NCBI GenBank assembly: GCA_002439605.1
Contig: DJOI01000027.1
Span: 3,772-46,995, forward strand
DNA: 43,224 bases
Reading direction: 5' to 3'
Source: Candidatus Segatella mututuai
GTDB taxonomy: Bacteria; Bacteroidota; Bacteroidia; Bacteroidales; Bacteroidaceae
The notes under the pieces were generated by a model. It was not told where the DNA came from. It saw only the letters and a list, made by a program, of their open reading frames with translations, and ran no database searches. Below are positions 1 through 8,861 of the stretch, piece after piece (the stretch's first letter is position 1; the number at the start of each line of letters is the position of its first letter). A program made the translations under genes and the position numbers.

Positions 1-100
1 ATTAAGCAAAAAGTCCACCTAAGCGTCTGCCATGCCATTTATTTTTAACATATATATATCCTCAACGCGAGAAATTGATGTAAAGTATTAATAATCAGAG

Positions 101-134
101 GGAGACATAGGATTTGGAGACAGAATTGGAGACA
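101..134. repeat. Three spaced ggagaca motifs
   Basis: The heptamer ggagaca occurs at 101, 116 and 128 in otherwise AT-rich sequence. It is a short direct-repeat cluster with no gene attached. Its role is unknown. Confidence 0.5.
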
Positions 135-216
135 AATATAGGGAAAGTCTCCAAGTCGAATGGCAGCAGCGACAGAAAACAAACTATGAGTCGTTCGGTA
201 TGGTGCTTTCTGTCTT

Positions 217-300
217 TCGCTCCCAAACCTCCCGCACTCGCTCCGGGAAATCTCCGTCTCGCTCCCACGTTTCCCGAATTCGCTCCGAGAATTCGCTCCC
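217..300. repeat. Degenerate 21-bp tandem repeat (tcgctcc units)
   Basis: The motif tcgctcc starts at 217, 238, 259 and 280, exactly 21 bp apart, and again at 293 after a shortened unit. The rest of each unit is diverged. A 21-bp period would encode heptapeptides on either strand (G-A-x5 on minus, x-A-P-x4 on plus), but neither reading has a recognisable start, domain or neighbour. I treat it as a minisatellite. Confidence 0.7.
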
Positions 301-348
301 TGTATCTCAACAAATCCAGAGCGTCAAACAACCACAAAACACGAGAAG

Positions 349-396
349 CCACAAATGACACAGGAAACCACAAATGACACAGGAAACCACAAATGT
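349..396. repeat. 19-bp tandem repeat, about 2.5 copies
   Basis: Two identical 19-bp units beginning ccacaaatgacacagg lie at 349-367 and 368-386, followed by a partial unit at 387-396. Exact identity suggests recent duplication. It lies 25 bp upstream of an isolated TATCTTTG promoter-like element. Confidence 0.85.
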
Positions 397-420
397 CATC
401 AGTGCCAATAAAAACCTTCG

Positions 421-428
421 TATCTTTG
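421..428 (+). promoter_or_regulatory. Orphan Bacteroidetes-type -7 element
   Basis: TATCTTTG matches the TAnnTTTG consensus of the primary Bacteroidetes sigma factor. No clear -33 partner is visible. No recognised gene follows within 650 bp, so a transcript from here would be a small RNA, a leader or read-through. Confidence 0.35.
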
Positions 429-953
429 CACCGTCATTCAAGCGAATGAACTTGGTGTAGCCAAGCTAATCATCAACTGCCAAAAACGTGAAAGCCATGA
501 CACCCTACAACAACCCGCCCCTGGGAGTACTGCTTGCCGATGCTGCAACGCAAGACAAATTGAAAATCGAAGTTCAGCTTCTTGTCCTTGAGCATGTTGT
601 CAACATTGCTGCCATTGTCGAAATAACACTTTGCACCTGGCTCCGCATAACTGCCCAACTGAGGAATAACTTTTTTGCAACTACCCAGCCTTCTTTCCAA
701 AAGAACAGCATGCCGAGGACTCATCTTGGTGTGATTGGTCTTTTTTGCAGCATGATTTTCCGAAATCATCAAAATATTGCAGATTTAGCACTATCCCAAA
801 TGGAAGTGCCAAGTAGTTACAATGAGAAAAACACTTCATAAAAAAAGTGTTAACAATCGGGGGGGGTAGATAAGAAAAGAAAAAAAAAGTTAAATCCATC
901 ATTATTCTGTTGGAATTTTTACAGATTCACAGGTGCGAGTCATTTATTTTCAG
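429..953. other. Intergenic stretch with no recognisable gene
   Basis: Two overlapping opposite-strand open frames of about 100 codons (minus 473-772 and plus 488-841, the latter opening with GTG) occupy this stretch. Neither protein matches a family I know, and neither has a convincing ribosome-binding site. A small hairpin (cttgg/ccaag) lies near 449-465. A run of eight G residues occupies 859-866, followed by an A-rich tract. It may hold decayed mobile DNA, but I cannot show that. Confidence 0.4.
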
Positions 954-961
954 TAACTTTG
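954..961 (+). promoter_or_regulatory. Promoter of the surface-protein gene
   Basis: TAACTTTG followed by CA fits the TAnnTTTG -7 element. Transcription would start near 966, giving a leader of about 125 nt before the ATG at 1092. That leader is long for this window. Confidence 0.6.
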
Positions 962-1091
962 CAGCAAAAATCAGGTCACCACAAGATTGCCCCAAAAGGT
1001 TGCTTTTGGGATAGAGGTTGACCATTTGAGCGTATAGAATGCTTCACCAAAGAAATTACATACTATAATTACTGTTAAATTCACTTGAAAC

Positions 1092-4000
1092 ATGCGACAT
1101 TGTTTACCAAACTTTAACTTGAACAGAGCTAAGGCATATCTCGTATCTATCACATTGCTCGTAGAAGGGAGCACTATATCCGCCCAAACATACGAGAGCG
1201 CTTCATCAGGAGTTCCGCAGAATATCTCCGAACTGAAAGGCGAAGAAATTTCTTTTCAGAACTATAACGCCTATACAAGCGTAGAACGCCCATGGGAATA
1301 CGACAAGATGTTGCTGCTCTACAACGTAGGGTCGGGCAAGTTTCTTAATGTAGGTAGTTATTGCGGAACCCACGCCACCTTGAGCGAGGTGCCACGCCCC
1401 TTTTGGTTTCAGCGCAGAAACGAGACCTGGCTCAAGTCTATCTGGGCCTACAAGCGTTATCCCTCATCCAGCAAGACCGGCATTGATTTCTGCGACGAAC
1501 TGTCAGCACTCAAGAAAGTACAGATAGGCAGCAACTACCAAGATACAAAAAATGGCACAACCAGCGGCCAGACCACCACATACAGCTATGCCAAATACAA
1601 CTACATCAAGATAATCGGCACCAACGACAATGCCGACAGCGGCACGAGTTTATGCGAAGCTGGCTACCAGCCCAATGGGCAAGGCTTCAGCTACGAAAAG
1701 CCTATCGATTTCAGCACACAGAAGATTGTCGCACAGATAGACATCAGCGACATCAAGGCTCAATATACATCAGGAGGGAATGGCGAGTTGGAAACCATAT
1801 TCTCTGTAGGAAAGGACATCACGAAATGGAGCCCGGAGATATGCGACGTACACATATATGCCTCCCACAACACATCTACAGGAAAGATTGAGATACGGGT
1901 ACAGTGTGTCAACGACAGCTACAGCGACCTGACACAAAAAACCATCTTACATGACCTCGAAGAATTAGGCATCAAAAACAACACGATTGACATAGAGATT
2001 TCCAGCACTTCCATCAAGGTTGCCGGCCAGGAATGTATGCCCAAGAGCAAAGATGTCTCTACAGAGAATCCTATCGGCTCTTTTTTCTCTAATACAGCCG
2101 TACAGGTAGGCAGCGCAGAAAACAAAAGATATTCCAAAGCCACCTACAACTTTGTAAAGGTTTACACCACACAGCCCCAAACCTTAGGCGACACATGCAT
2201 AGTGAAGCCTGGCACATACTTTCCAGAAGGCTACCAAGGCAACATGACGTTCCAGAAAAGCATAGACGGCAACCTACAGGCATGGGCAGTATCTGCCGAC
2301 ATCGAACTCTCCACCTGCATTGGCGAGAACGAGAATGTACTCTCCATAGGCACCAATATAGCAGAGTCGTCGGCTGGCAACAATTTGCTTTTTTACTATA
2401 ATGCCACCGACAAGAAGCTAAAGCTGCACTACGTGAACGATGCCGCCACGCCTATAGCACAGTCGGTAGTAGATATAGCGTCCGTAGATGCCACCCATCA
2501 AACATTGAAAGTCCATCTCGACGACAATGGGCTGATGGTGAACGGCACCAAGATGGACGACAAGAACGATGTCATCAAGAACCTCTCGTCGCCGTCAGTG
2601 GGAAGCTTGCAGGTGGGAAGCAAGGACGCATCCGCCCCATCCCATGCCATCTACCAGAACCTATCTGCCACCCACTCCTACCCACAAGCAGGAGAAGTAT
2701 GGAACGGCAAGAAGTTTATGACGCAGAAAGAGGGCAACCTCAGCGACAAGGAGGTGCAAGTGGAAATGGACCTCTCCACCTGCACTGGCAAGAACGAGAA
2801 CATCCTATCCATCGGCAATGCCATCAGCAAATGGGGTACGGGCAGCGGAGAGAATAACATCCACATTTATTATACAAGCGGCACTTTGGAAATAGATGCC
2901 GTCAACTCAACATACACGGGTAGTAGCAACTATAGGCTTCGCACAACATATACAGGTGTGAAAGGCGACATCGCTTTCCGGCTGAACAGCAAAGGACTGT
3001 TTCTTACCAAAGATGGTGAAGAAAAAATCGTCGACAAATTCGGTTCCGAGAATGCCATCATCAAGAATCTATGCAACAACGCCATCACCAAGACGCTACA
3101 GGTGGGCAGCTGCGAAGGAAACAACCGTAGCCATGCCACATACAAAAAGATAGCTATCATGGATGTCGCTTCTGCCGCAAAGCAATTCCGCACCTTGAGC
3201 ACACCAAGCAACATAGCAGCCACCTCCACACAGAGCAAGGTTGCCTATGTGCCTTACTACAACTACGCCGCCGACGGAAAGTCCAACTTCAAGACCGAAG
3301 CTTACAATATAGACTTCAACAATGGCGACTACATAGAGGCAGAGATCGACATCACCCCAATATCCGACAGCAACACCAACATCTTCTCCATCGGCACCAA
3401 TATCGCCATCTGGGGACATGACGCGAAAAACGAAGCCAACAATGCCGACAACATCCACTTCTACTACCTTGGCAAGGAAGACAAAAATGCCATCATACAG
3501 GTAGCATACGTCAACAAGCAGCATAACGATGACTTGAAGAAAAAAATTCTCATAAGACCTGATGCCAATGGCAGACTCATCATGCACATCAACCTGTCGG
3601 AAGCCGACGGACTCGTGGTAAACAACAATAAGATTTACTACCCGGAGAACGAGAACCCGATGCCAAGCATCCCATATGATGCCGAGTATGCCGGCGAGAT
3701 CATCAAGTTCAAGCATGATGCCAACGGAGAGCCTGTGCTCGATGCCAACGGCAAGTACATCCCGGTGAAGAAAGGCGAGGAGGGTTACGACACCGCCAAA
3801 CCTATCAGGGAAACCACCTCAGACTACATGTGGACCACGGAAGACCGCGACAGCGAAGAGATGCCGGTATTCATCTCCTCAAGGTTCAGCCTCGAGTCGA
3901 ACGCATCCAACAACGAAGGGTCATTTCTGTCGTGGGCACCCTACTACGAGCAAGGCAACACCGACTGGGGTAGTGTAGGCGTGTATGCCGACCGCAACCT

Positions 4001-6200
4001 GCCACAACCTGCCATTTCCACCGAGCAGTCGCAGATGACTTCGGAATGGTACTTCGCACCTGTGAAGGGCATGGAGAATACTTACCAAATCTATCTGAAC
4101 ATGGCCGATACACCAGTGCCATATCGCGACATATCCAATGATAAGAAATACGATTACAAGAAAGAAAGCGGCAAGTTCTACCTGCAGGCAACATCGGTAA
4201 ACGTATACGGCAACAACCTTGAGAACTACGGCGGAGGCTATGACGACGAGAAAAACGCAGACGAGTATACAGACGTGGAGGCTCTGGTCACCATTCCTAC
4301 TGGCGACAAGGCAGAATACAGCTATTGGAAAATTTTCAACGTAGCAGAATATTACAGCCTGTTCAAGGCTACCAACAGCGAGATGTCGACCAAGGTTGAT
4401 CTCACCTACTCCATGCGAGACCCTGACTTTGCAAGAGAGAACGAGGATCTGGGCAACTGGAAGCTCGACGCATCCTTGCAGGGCAAGAACCAGACCGTAG
4501 TGGGCTTTGACCAATACACCAAGAAGTACGACAATGCAACAGGAAGCTTCGACCAGGACTATACCGACGATGACGGGCACAAGAATTCGACATCAAATGG
4601 TTCAGAAATTGATAAAGGCAACGACTTTTACCAATTCTCCAAGAAACACATCTTTAACCATGCACGCTATATGGGTGTGGAAGTGAAGAACGGCGGCTAC
4701 GGAAAATTCTATCAAGAAGGACTGTCCATCTCCAACCCGGGCTGGTATGTCATCCGATGCGCTGGTCTGAGCAACGTGGGTGCCAAGCTCTTTGTAAAAT
4801 ACCAAGGCAGCACGCTGGAGCAACCTCTCCACAAGGTGACCGACGAGGAGAACGCCTATTTCAACGCCACAGACAAGGTTTGGCCATACGACCAGTTTGT
4901 AATCGGCGGCAACAAGACTGCCATGCCACTCTACAACGCCCTCGTGGCAATGAACGACCAGAATGCCGACAACAGCAATATAGACGGCCAAGACTGCAAG
5001 GAAAGCGACAAACTCTTCAACAAGCTGCAGACGCAGGTGGCTTTCTATGTATCAGAAGAAGAACTGAAAGGCGGAACATTGACGGTGACTTTCGGCATCG
5101 ACATTCCACAGCAACAGAACGCCACCAGCCCTACAAGCAACGACTGGACGGTGTTCGACAACTTCCACCTGGAGTATGGTGGCGACAATGCCAAAGACCC
5201 CAACATCGTTCTTGACGAAGACTCCACTACGTTGGGATACCTGGATCGTTCGATGCACATTTTCAAGGACAGACCTATGCGACTGAAGCGCACGTTCGAC
5301 CCTAACACATGGAACACGCTCGTATTGCCGGTGTCGCTCACCAAGGCTCAGTTCATCGAGTTGCTCGACAACGACGAGACGGCACAGTTGCTCAAGATAA
5401 AGGAGATAAAAGGCACCAAGCTCATCTTCACCCCCGAGACAGAAGAGACAGAAGGAGGCACCTTCCTCAGAGCCAACAAGCCTTACCTCGTCAAAACATC
5501 CAAGGCAAACGGGCAGAACACGGAATATGTGGCACATATCTATCACTGGGCCGACGGCGGAAAGACCAAGGAAGACGTAACTTGTCCCGCTGGACATTTC
5601 GCAACTTTCGGTGTCACCCTCACTCCCGTGAACGACAATCCCAACAAGGGCGAAGCCATCTACGACTTCGCCAACAACGCCAAGTACAAGACCAATATCA
5701 ACGGCGAGACATACGACTACGTGGTGAACTTGGGCGATGAGGACATCGCCAAGGATGCCGACGGATTGGGACGCACCGCTACCTTCTATGGTACACTTTG
5801 CAAGACCTTCGACTTCGACAAGGACGGCAAGGGCTACTATCTCAAACAGCGCCCGAGACTCAACGACGGCAAAAGCTACTATATGAAGCCTGACGGTGGC
5901 AACAATTTCTACTACCGCAAGAAAGGAAGTTCGTACGGTCTGAAAGCGTTTCGCTGCTGGTTTGTGTACGACGAGGCACAACCCACAGCTGCCAAATACT
6001 CCATAGAGATAAGCGGTGTCACCGACGACACCACTGACATAGAAGCCATCGAGGCAAGCAACGGCTTGAACACCATAGCCCGCTATAAGGGTGCCATCTA
6101 TAACCTCAATGGCCAGAAGGTGGCAGAAGGAAAGACGCTCAACCAGTTGCCTGCAGGCATATACATTGTGAACGGCAAAAAATACATTATCAACAAATAA
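1092..6200 (+). CDS. Large secreted repeat-containing surface protein with C-terminal sorting-like tail
   Basis: 1702 residues. The start is followed by a signal-peptide-like stretch (hydrophobic AYLVSITLLV, then STISAQ). Residues about 50-110 contain a YNVGSGKFLNVGSYCGTHA segment resembling beta-trefoil-like modules of Bacteroidales surface proteins. Four diverged modules follow at about 185-358, 368-531, 534-693 and 717-850. They share a core of the type [IL]-S-[IV]-G-x-x-I followed by HFYY or HIYY, and the first three end in LQVGS-like and ATY segments. The fold resembles a LamG/concanavalin jelly roll (inference). A later region carries WNTLVLPVSLTKAQ, a motif common in Prevotella and Bacteroides surface proteins. 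The last 35 residues (YNLNGQKV...LPAGIYIVNGKK) resemble type IX sorting tails. Substrate or ligand is unknown; adhesion or glycan binding is a guess. A 52-codon gene follows 17 bp downstream. Confidence 0.8.
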   Translation: MRHCLPNFNLNRAKAYLVSITLLVEGSTISAQTYESASSGVPQNISELKGEEISFQNYNAYTSVERPWEYDKMLLLYNVGSGKFLNVGSYCGTHATLSEVPRPFWFQRRNETWLKSIWAYKRYPSSSKTGIDFCDELSALKKVQIGSNYQDTKNGTTSGQTTTYSYAKYNYIKIIGTNDNADSGTSLCEAGYQPNGQGFSYEKPIDFSTQKIVAQIDISDIKAQYTSGGNGELETIFSVGKDITKWSPEICDVHIYASHNTSTGKIEIRVQCVNDSYSDLTQKTILHDLEELGIKNNTIDIEISSTSIKVAGQECMPKSKDVSTENPIGSFFSNTAVQVGSAENKRYSKATYNFVKVYTTQPQTLGDTCIVKPGTYFPEGYQGNMTFQKSIDGNLQAWAVSADIELSTCIGENENVLSIGTNIAESSAGNNLLFYYNATDKKLKLHYVNDAATPIAQSVVDIASVDATHQTLKVHLDDNGLMVNGTKMDDKNDVIKNLSSPSVGSLQVGSKDASAPSHAIYQNLSATHSYPQAGEVWNGKKFMTQKEGNLSDKEVQVEMDLSTCTGKNENILSIGNAISKWGTGSGENNIHIYYTSGTLEIDAVNSTYTGSSNYRLRTTYTGVKGDIAFRLNSKGLFLTKDGEEKIVDKFGSENAIIKNLCNNAITKTLQVGSCEGNNRSHATYKKIAIMDVASAAKQFRTLSTPSNIAATSTQSKVAYVPYYNYAADGKSNFKTEAYNIDFNNGDYIEAEIDITPISDSNTNIFSIGTNIAIWGHDAKNEANNADNIHFYYLGKEDKNAIIQVAYVNKQHNDDLKKKILIRPDANGRLIMHINLSEADGLVVNNNKIYYPENENPMPSIPYDAEYAGEIIKFKHDANGEPVLDANGKYIPVKKGEEGYDTAKPIRETTSDYMWTTEDRDSEEMPVFISSRFSLESNASNNEGSFLSWAPYYEQGNTDWGSVGVYADRNLPQPAISTEQSQMTSEWYFAPVKGMENTYQIYLNMADTPVPYRDISNDKKYDYKKESGKFYLQATSVNVYGNNLENYGGGYDDEKNADEYTDVEALVTIPTGDKAEYSYWKIFNVAEYYSLFKATNSEMSTKVDLTYSMRDPDFARENEDLGNWKLDASLQGKNQTVVGFDQYTKKYDNATGSFDQDYTDDDGHKNSTSNGSEIDKGNDFYQFSKKHIFNHARYMGVEVKNGGYGKFYQEGLSISNPGWYVIRCAGLSNVGAKLFVKYQGSTLEQPLHKVTDEENAYFNATDKVWPYDQFVIGGNKTAMPLYNALVAMNDQNADNSNIDGQDCKESDKLFNKLQTQVAFYVSEEELKGGTLTVTFGIDIPQQQNATSPTSNDWTVFDNFHLEYGGDNAKDPNIVLDEDSTTLGYLDRSMHIFKDRPMRLKRTFDPNTWNTLVLPVSLTKAQFIELLDNDETAQLLKIKEIKGTKLIFTPETEETEGGTFLRANKPYLVKTSKANGQNTEYVAHIYHWADGGKTKEDVTCPAGHFATFGVTLTPVNDNPNKGEAIYDFANNAKYKTNINGETYDYVVNLGDEDIAKDADGLGRTATFYGTLCKTFDFDKDGKGYYLKQRPRLNDGKSYYMKPDGGNNFYYRKKGSSYGLKAFRCWFVYDEAQPTAAKYSIEISGVTDDTTDIEAIEASNGLNTIARYKGAIYNLNGQKVAEGKTLNQLPAGIYIVNGKKYIINK

Positions 6201-6217
6201 GAATAGGAGAACAAGAG

Positions 6218-6376
6218 ATGAAGAAATTATATATCAAGCCAAGCATTCAATTGGTGCCTTGCTATGCAGAAAACCTTCTCGCCTCTATTTCCGGATGGGA
6301 AAGTAGCAAAGATCCTGAGACAGACAACGGTTCTTGGGAGGAAGACGGTGACGATGAGTTTGGAGGAGGGAAATGA
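6218..6376 (+). CDS. Small acidic leader-like peptide (52 aa), MKKxYIxP type
   Basis: The ATG at 6218 is preceded by a purine-rich ribosome-binding stretch (taggagaacaagag) and lies 17 bp after the surface-protein stop, so the two genes are very probably cotranscribed. The protein begins MKKLYIKPSIQLVPCYAENL, followed by LASISG, and ends in a Trp/Asp/Glu/Gly-rich tail. Short proteins with the pattern MKK-x-Y-I-x-P and a conserved leader-like front with a variable acidic or glycine-rich tail recur in Bacteroidales genomes and mostly lack an assigned function. No modifying enzyme lies nearby. The layout resembles precursor peptides, but this is inference. Confidence 0.7.
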   Translation: MKKLYIKPSIQLVPCYAENLLASISGWESSKDPETDNGSWEEDGDDEFGGGK

Positions 6377-6441
6377 CGAACTGTTGAAAAACATTTCTAA
6401 TTCGCTTATTTCCAACATTTTGTCTATTTTTGTCACAAATT

Positions 6442-6468
6442 TCTGAATCTCTTACGTAGAGATTCAGA
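6442..6468 (+). terminator. Hairpin after the surface-protein/peptide operon
   Basis: A perfect 10-bp stem (tctgaatctc at 6442-6451 and gagattcaga at 6459-6468) surrounds a 7-nt loop. The U-tract downstream is weak, so it may be a processing or stability hairpin rather than a strong terminator. Confidence 0.6.
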
Positions 6469-6509
6469 GAATTGATTCATTTAGGTTCAATTTTTCATGT
6501 TCCTTATTT

Positions 6510-6662
6510 TTATCCACTTTCGTTCATTATCGCTGCCAATATTTTGGCATTGGCATCGTCCACTTCCGAGGATTGGAGGGAGCGGAGATAGATCTGTGTG
6601 GTGGACTCAGAATTGTGCCCCAATACCTCGCTGATGACGGAAAGATAGGAAACCGTCAATGA
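6510..6662 (-). pseudogene. Tyrosine recombinase (integrase) C-terminal remnant
   Basis: The minus-strand frame reads SVISEVLGHNSESTTQIYLR, the signature around the last catalytic residues of tyrosine recombinases (LGH box, then the active-site Tyr in TTQIY). About 20 residues follow. Everything upstream of it (the Arg and Lys boxes and the N-terminal SAM-like domain) is missing, and the frame runs into the neighbouring hairpin. It marks the site of a lost invertase or integrative element. Confidence 0.8.
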
Positions 6663-6687
6663 GGCAAAGGCATCAGAAGTGATGAAC

Positions 6688-6739
6688 AAAACGAACAGAG
6701 GGGAACAACCAAAATCGGTCATTCCCCTCTGTTCGTTTT
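6688..6739 (-). terminator. Strong 18-bp hairpin terminator downstream of trmB
   Basis: aaaacgaacagaggggaa at 6688-6705 pairs perfectly with 6722-6739 around a 16-nt loop. Read on the minus strand it ends in ...gttcgttttgttc, a U-rich tail. It is the likely terminator of the trmB transcript and also fences off the integrase remnant. Confidence 0.75.
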
Positions 6740-6831
6740 ATTCGAAAAATTCCTTGATGTTCAATGGCAAGGACAGCCCCTTCAAGGCAATTGTCTTCCC
6801 GCCCTGACTTTTTACAGCCTCAGCAGGATTC

Positions 6832-7602
6832 TCATTTCCCTGTTTCCTTTGGAGTACGCTTGTCGCGACGATAGCTGCGATAGTCGTCAAGAGGAATTTC
6901 CTTGTCTGGCTCCACCAGCTCGCCCTGCCGTGGCAATTCAAACTTCATGTACTTGATGTTGAGTCCACGCTCTATCCACATGCTCTCATAGTAAGTCTGG
7001 ATGGAAAGTATCTTGCGCGTCACGCCGTCGATGCCATCATGATGATAGAGGTCTTCGGTGCGGAAGAGCACTGGCAGACGATTCTCCTGCACCATATAGG
7101 TGGTATAGGTGAAGAGGAAATTGGAATCGGTCTTGAGATGGATGATTCCTCCATCGACCAAGAAACGACGATAACGGTCCATGAAATAGGTGGAGGTAAG
7201 GCGCTTGCGAGGATTCTTCATCTGTGGGTCGCTAAAGGTTAGCCATATCTCCCGCACCTCGTCCTGGGCAAAGAAACGGTCTATAATCTCGATGTTGGTG
7301 CGCAAGAAAGCCACATTCTTCATTCCCTCCTCGATGGCTTTCTTGGCTCCTGTCCACATACGGGCACCCTTGATGTCCACTCCGATGAAATTCATCTCGG
7401 GATAGAGCCTGGCAAGTTCTACGGTATATTCGCCCTTACCACACCCCAACTCGAGCACGATGGGGTTGTCGTTGTGGAAATACATCTCTCGCCACTTGCC
7501 CTTCATCTCGAAAGGCACGTCGTCTACCACACCATAAGGGTACTGGAAGACATTCTCGAATGCTTCCATGTCTGCAAACTTTGCTAATTTTCCTTTGCTC
7601 AT
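6832..7602 (-). CDS. trmB: tRNA (guanine-N7-)-methyltransferase
   Basis: 256 residues. It methylates G46 in the variable loop of tRNAs using S-adenosylmethionine, in the cytoplasm. The SAM-binding motif LELGCGKGEY starts near residue 50. The FSDPQMKNPRKRL motif (the family's DPW.K..H.KRR equivalent) lies near 124-136, followed by HLKTDS near 155. The order and length fit the family. A TAACTTTG promoter lies 47 bp upstream and an 18-bp hairpin lies downstream, so the gene looks monocistronic. The C-terminal 35 residues (acidic, then Arg/Lys-rich) extend beyond the usual core and are likely disordered. Confidence 0.93.
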   Translation of the reverse strand: MSKGKLAKFADMEAFENVFQYPYGVVDDVPFEMKGKWREMYFHNDNPIVLELGCGKGEYTVELARLYPEMNFIGVDIKGARMWTGAKKAIEEGMKNVAFLRTNIEIIDRFFAQDEVREIWLTFSDPQMKNPRKRLTSTYFMDRYRRFLVDGGIIHLKTDSNFLFTYTTYMVQENRLPVLFRTEDLYHHDGIDGVTRKILSIQTYYESMWIERGLNIKYMKFELPRQGELVEPDKEIPLDDYRSYRRDKRTPKETGK

Positions 7603-7648
7603 GTATCTATTTATTTTCGTTAATTTTCCATTTACTGAAATGGCGGTG

Positions 7649-7656
7649 CAAAGTTA
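7649..7656 (-). promoter_or_regulatory. trmB promoter -7 element
   Basis: The minus strand reads TAACTTTG followed by CAC, matching TAnnTTTG. It predicts a leader of about 42 nt before the trmB ATG. Confidence 0.55.
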
Positions 7657-7733
7657 CTGCTTTTAGTCGAAAATAAAGAGATAAAGATCAAAATAATAGA
7701 TAAAATATTGTTAGACGTTGGTGGCTGGCAGGA

Positions 7734-7778
7734 CAAAAAAAGAGCATCCAGACAGACTCACGTCGCCCGAGATGCTCT
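7734..7778 (-). terminator. Intrinsic terminator of ilvE
   Basis: On the minus strand, agagcatc (7778-7771) pairs with gatgctct (7748-7741) around a 22-nt loop and is followed directly by a T run (the A run near 7735-7741 on plus). This is a textbook rho-independent terminator placed 29 bp after the ilvE stop. Confidence 0.85.
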
Positions 7779-7806
7779 GATGATAGAATTACTAACTAAA
7801 AATAAT

Positions 7807-8823
7807 TTAATCTATAACTACCGTTGTCCAACCATGCTTGTCCTCAATGATACCATACTGAATACCACGCAACGTGTCGTACAAGTGCTTGGATACAGGA
7901 CCTGGCTCGGTGCCAAAGTCGTAACGTTTGCCTGTCTCGAGATCATCGATATAACTGATAGGCGAGATGACAGCAGCCGTACCGCAGGCTCCAGCCTCCT
8001 CGAAGGTACTAAGCTCCTCCTCTGGAATCTGCCGACGCTCCACCTTCATGCCGAGGTCTTCCGCAAGTTGCATAAGGCTCTTGTTGGTGATGGACGGAAG
8101 GATGGACGTGCTCTTAGGCGTAACGTATGTATTGTTCTTGATGCCGAAGAAGTTGGCCGCACCACACTCATCCATATATTTCTTCTCTTTTGCATCGAGA
8201 TAGAACTCGCAGGCATAGCCTTTCTCGTGAGCAATCTGGTTAGCTCTGAGAGAAGCCGCATAGTTGCCACCCACCTTATAGATACCTGTCCCCAAAGGAG
8301 CAGAACGGTCGAAATCACGAATGATGACGTAAGGGTTGGCAGAGAAGCCTCCCTTGAAATAAGGCCCCACTGGAGTTACAAAAATGAGGAAGCAATACTC
8401 TGAAGCAGGATGAACACCCACCTGCGCACTCGTACCGATGAGCAACGGGCGAATATAGAGTGTCGCGCCACTCTCATAAGTAGGAATCCATTCCTGGTTG
8501 AGGCGAACTACCTTCTTTACCATTTCCTCGAACATCTCTGTAGGCACCTCAGGCATCAATATGCCACGACATGTACTCTGCAAGCGAGCAGCATTCTCAT
8601 CCATTCGGAACACGCGCACTTTTCCATCAGGACAACGATAAGCCTTCAGACCTTCGAATGCTTCCTGGCCATAGTGAAGGCAGGTTGCGGCCATGTGCAA
8701 TTTAAGATACTCATCAGAGCAAACTTCTATTTCGCCCCATTTCCCGTTGCGATAGTAGCAGCGAACATTGTAATCGGTCTGGCGATAGCCAAACGACAGT
8801 TTTGACCAATCCAAGTCTTTCAT
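7807..8823 (-). CDS. ilvE: Branched-chain amino acid aminotransferase
   Basis: 338 residues, fold-type IV PLP enzyme of the eukaryote-like BCAT group (about 340-360 aa). It transfers the amino group between glutamate and the 2-oxo acids of Leu, Ile and Val. The PLP lysine is K183 in IYKVGGNYAAS. Other family landmarks are GQEAFEGLKAY near 54, RPLLIGTS near 125 and ACGTAAVISPI in the C-terminal domain. No other ilv or leu gene is adjacent. It has its own -33/-7 promoter and terminator. Confidence 0.93.
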   Translation of the reverse strand: MKDLDWSKLSFGYRQTDYNVRCYYRNGKWGEIEVCSDEYLKLHMAATCLHYGQEAFEGLKAYRCPDGKVRVFRMDENAARLQSTCRGILMPEVPTEMFEEMVKKVVRLNQEWIPTYESGATLYIRPLLIGTSAQVGVHPASEYCFLIFVTPVGPYFKGGFSANPYVIIRDFDRSAPLGTGIYKVGGNYAASLRANQIAHEKGYACEFYLDAKEKKYMDECGAANFFGIKNNTYVTPKSTSILPSITNKSLMQLAEDLGMKVERRQIPEEELSTFEEAGACGTAAVISPISYIDDLETGKRYDFGTEPGPVSKHLYDTLRGIQYGIIEDKHGWTTVVID

Positions 8824-8861
8824 AACATTTACATTTTTACTGTTCTACTAATATTTAGTTG

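Noticed and set aside
95..377. Overlapping opposite-strand frames of about 90 codons across the 21-bp repeat, giving heptapeptide repeats
   Set aside because: Both come from the minisatellite; no family similarity, no clear start site and no operon neighbour.
473..841. Possible transposase fragments on either strand
   Set aside because: Neither translation contains a motif I can tie to a transposase family.
3096..5981. Long minus-strand frames inside the surface-protein gene
   Set aside because: They mirror a high-GC third-position reading frame; the plus-strand gene has a signal peptide and repeat modules.
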